Shown: in pieces, positions 62,557 through 64,000 of the stretch
How positions within the stretch are numbered: the stretch's first letter is position 1
How the letters are laid out: every line of letters starts with the position of its first letter
From: Candidatus Gracilibacteria bacterium
Lineage (GTDB): Bacteria; Patescibacteriota; Gracilibacteria; BD1-5; UBA2023
Length of the DNA: 64,000 nucleotides
Assembly: GCA_028687475.1 (NCBI GenBank)
Contig: JAQUAB010000004.1
Coordinates: forward strand, 1 to 64,000
Direction of reading: 5' to 3'
Translations under genes and position numbers: made by a program
Notes under the pieces: model-generated
The model's database searches: none
What the model saw: the letters and a program-made list of their open reading frames with translations, nothing else
Told to the model about the DNA's origin: nothing

Positions 62557-63726
62557 ATGCTGGAAACTATTCAAATACAGTCTCGTTCTGTTGATGTAAT
62601 ACAAGGGTGTGACAAGGTTTGTCGTGTTCAATCTGTGGTGATAAATTTGTTAATTAAGATTATGGGTCAATTTAACGAAGATATTGCGATTATGGATGCA
62701 GCGAATGATTATTTATCATTCAGGGAACTGGCATATGAGATTTTTACTTCACTTTTTAGAGTATTACCAGAGGAGCTTTCGAAATGATGTGATAGAAAAA
62801 TAGTGTATCATATTGGTCTCACAGTTCCTTCCCGAAAGGCCAATCCTGTCGCCTACATTGTCTCGCGGTTGATTCGAGGATATTATGAAGCAAGTCGGTG
62901 AGATGAAAGTATTCGTGCAACTCTCAAGATGGAATCATGATTTGAAAATAATGAGACATTATTACCTATCACACTTTCAGAAGTGGTGAATAAAAGAAAA
63001 ATAGAGACAATCATATGATATATTGATGCCCCAATATCATGGCATCCTAGTTTGGGGCTTGCTATCGGAGTTATTGAACAGCAATTAATGCGCTTTCGTG
63101 GTATACTTGACAAAAATCATCTCTCAGATATTGCTCATATTGATCAATTGACAGGATTAGCAAACCGAAGAAGCTTAAATAAATCTTTCCGATGACTCTT
63201 ACGAGCAGGTGATAGTTTTTCTGTTGGTATTATCGATATTGATCATTTTAAGAGTGTAAATGATACATATGGACATAAGGTTGGAGATGAGGTATTGCGA
63301 TTTTTATGAAAATCTCTCAGAGGTTTCTTCGAGAAATTACCACAGGCAACGGTTGGTAGATTTGGCGGAGAAGAATTTCTCGTCATAATTCCATGAGAAG
63401 ATAAGTCACAACTAGAAATGCGACTGAGTGAATTTCAGGCATATGTTGCCAAAGAATATATCACATGGAGGAAAGATAAGAATTGCCCCACCACACTTAC
63501 TGTAAGTTGAGGAACGAGTGATACGAGTGATATTGTACAAGGAGAGATTACTGTGAATAAGAAACAAGGAGAATTGCTTCAGAAGGCTGATGCCGCTCTT
63601 TACGGAGCAAAAAATACTGGTCGTAATCAGATTCTTTCTTGGAATGTAGCTGCCCACGATGAATTATTGAAGGAAAAAGCAGGAGTGCATATTGAAGGAA
63701 ATAGAGCATTACGTGACAATAAGTAA
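62557..63726 (+). CDS. GGDEF-domain protein, probable diguanylate cyclase
   Basis: 389 residues, nine TGA codons. The N-terminal 190 residues are a helical domain of unknown type with no membrane span. The GGDEF domain follows: [45 protein letters not shown], active-site RFGGEEFLV and [21 protein letters not shown] is the active form, so it may make c-di-GMP. An RxxD inhibitory site is not obvious. A terminator follows the stop. Confidence 0.9.
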
Positions 63727-63740
63727 TTTTGGTCACAAAA

Positions 63741-63779
63741 AATCTCTCACTAAATGAATAATGAGAGATTGATTTTTTC
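63741..63779 (+). terminator. Terminator after the GGDEF gene
   Basis: Stem AATCTCTCA/TGAGAGATT, then GATTTTTT. Confidence 0.8.
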
Positions 63780-63863
63780 TGGTGCCCAAGATGGGACTTG
63801 AACCCACACACCCGAAGGCATACGCACCTCAAACGTACGTGTCTACCATTCCACCACCTGGGC
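63780..63863 (-). tRNA. tRNA-Leu(GAG)
   Basis: Acceptor GCCCAGG with 3' strand CTTGGGC (one G-U pair), anticodon stem TACGT/GCGTA around TTGAGGT (GAG), long variable arm and CCA encoded. Confidence 0.92.
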
Positions 63864-63887
63864 ATTTATCTTTTGACCTAGAGGCTT

Positions 63888-63996
63888 ATGGTACGTGTAC
63901 TCCTCTCGAATGTCGTCCATTACATGGACTCGTTCTCGGGAGTATGGCTCCCATCACTTCGTGAAGGTCGCACATCTACCATTCCACCACCTGGGC
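63888..63996 (-). ncRNA. tRNA-Leu-like structured leader element, copy B
   Basis: Begins GCCCAGGTGGTGGAATGGTAGA like tRNA-Leu, then GATGTGCG, then hairpins TCAC-GAA-GTGA, GGGAG-CCATA-CTCCC and GTCCAT-GTA-ATGGAC, ending GAGAGGAGTACACG. Same flanks and same three hairpin types as copy A (828-950) but in another order. It lies 24 bases 5' of tRNA-Leu(GAG) in the same orientation. The promoter would be outside the window. Confidence 0.5.
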
Positions 63997-64000
63997 TTGA

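Noticed and set aside
1-64000. CRISPR arrays, rRNA genes, insertion sequences or prophage
   Set aside because: No regularly spaced direct repeats, rRNA core motifs, transposase or integrase signatures were found.

Overview
This window comes from a small-genome Patescibacteria (CPR) bacterium of the Gracilibacteria/Absconditabacteria type. The deciding evidence is the genetic code. TGA is read as glycine (translation table 25) in most genes, often at invariant glycines: the P-loops of VirB4 and one VirD4-like ATPase, the ABC signature of UvrA, the KGG motif of CTP synthase and the GLLGFR motif of TypA. Real stops are TAA and TAG only. With the standard code many genes look broken and several disappear; they are restored here. 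All CDS coordinates below use TGA = Gly.

Layout. 1-1.1 kb: 3' end of pyrG, then tRNA-Leu(CAG) and tRNA-Leu(UAA), the latter preceded by a structured tRNA-like leader. 1.1-5.4 kb: a CYTH/kinase-like gene pair, a hypothetical gene, typA and a type IV pilin. 5.6-11.4 kb: bS21, a CNNM/CBS protein, tRNA-Arg, fmt, a HIT protein, an ABC-2 permease, a thioredoxin-like ferredoxin and an isolated sufD. 11.5-18.5 kb: a type IV secretion-like block with two VirD4/TraG-like ATPases, a protein with three VirB2/TrbC-like units and a secreted Cys protein. 18.5-24.2 kb: tRNA-Cys, a lipoprotein, gatC, yidC, rpsT-infC-rpmI-rplT, rpmE, three tRNAs and rlmH. 24.2-32 kb: a candidate structured ncRNA, rsmE, sufCB and a 988-residue SLH-domain surface protein with a hairpin-rich leader. 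32.3-39.5 kb: rny, an lgt-like gene, comEC, glyA and an S41 protease. 39.8-42.6 kb: an AT-rich operon of three unfamiliar, partly membrane-bound proteins leading into pepN. 45-53 kb: comF, uvrA, trxB, a PH-domain protein, a tsaB-like gene and comM. 53.4-59.6 kb: a second type IV secretion-like operon (VirD4-like ATPase, PP2C phosphatase, VirB4). 59.6-64 kb: efp, a methyltransferase, era, a GGDEF protein, tRNA-Leu(GAG) and a second copy of the tRNA-like leader.

How it fits together. Translation and core maintenance functions dominate. Three themes stand out: a DNA-uptake set (pilin, ComEC, ComF, ComM), a type IV secretion-like apparatus in two blocks without a visible relaxase, and a Suf iron-sulfur system split between two loci. 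No rRNA, CRISPR array, integrase or insertion sequence was recognised.
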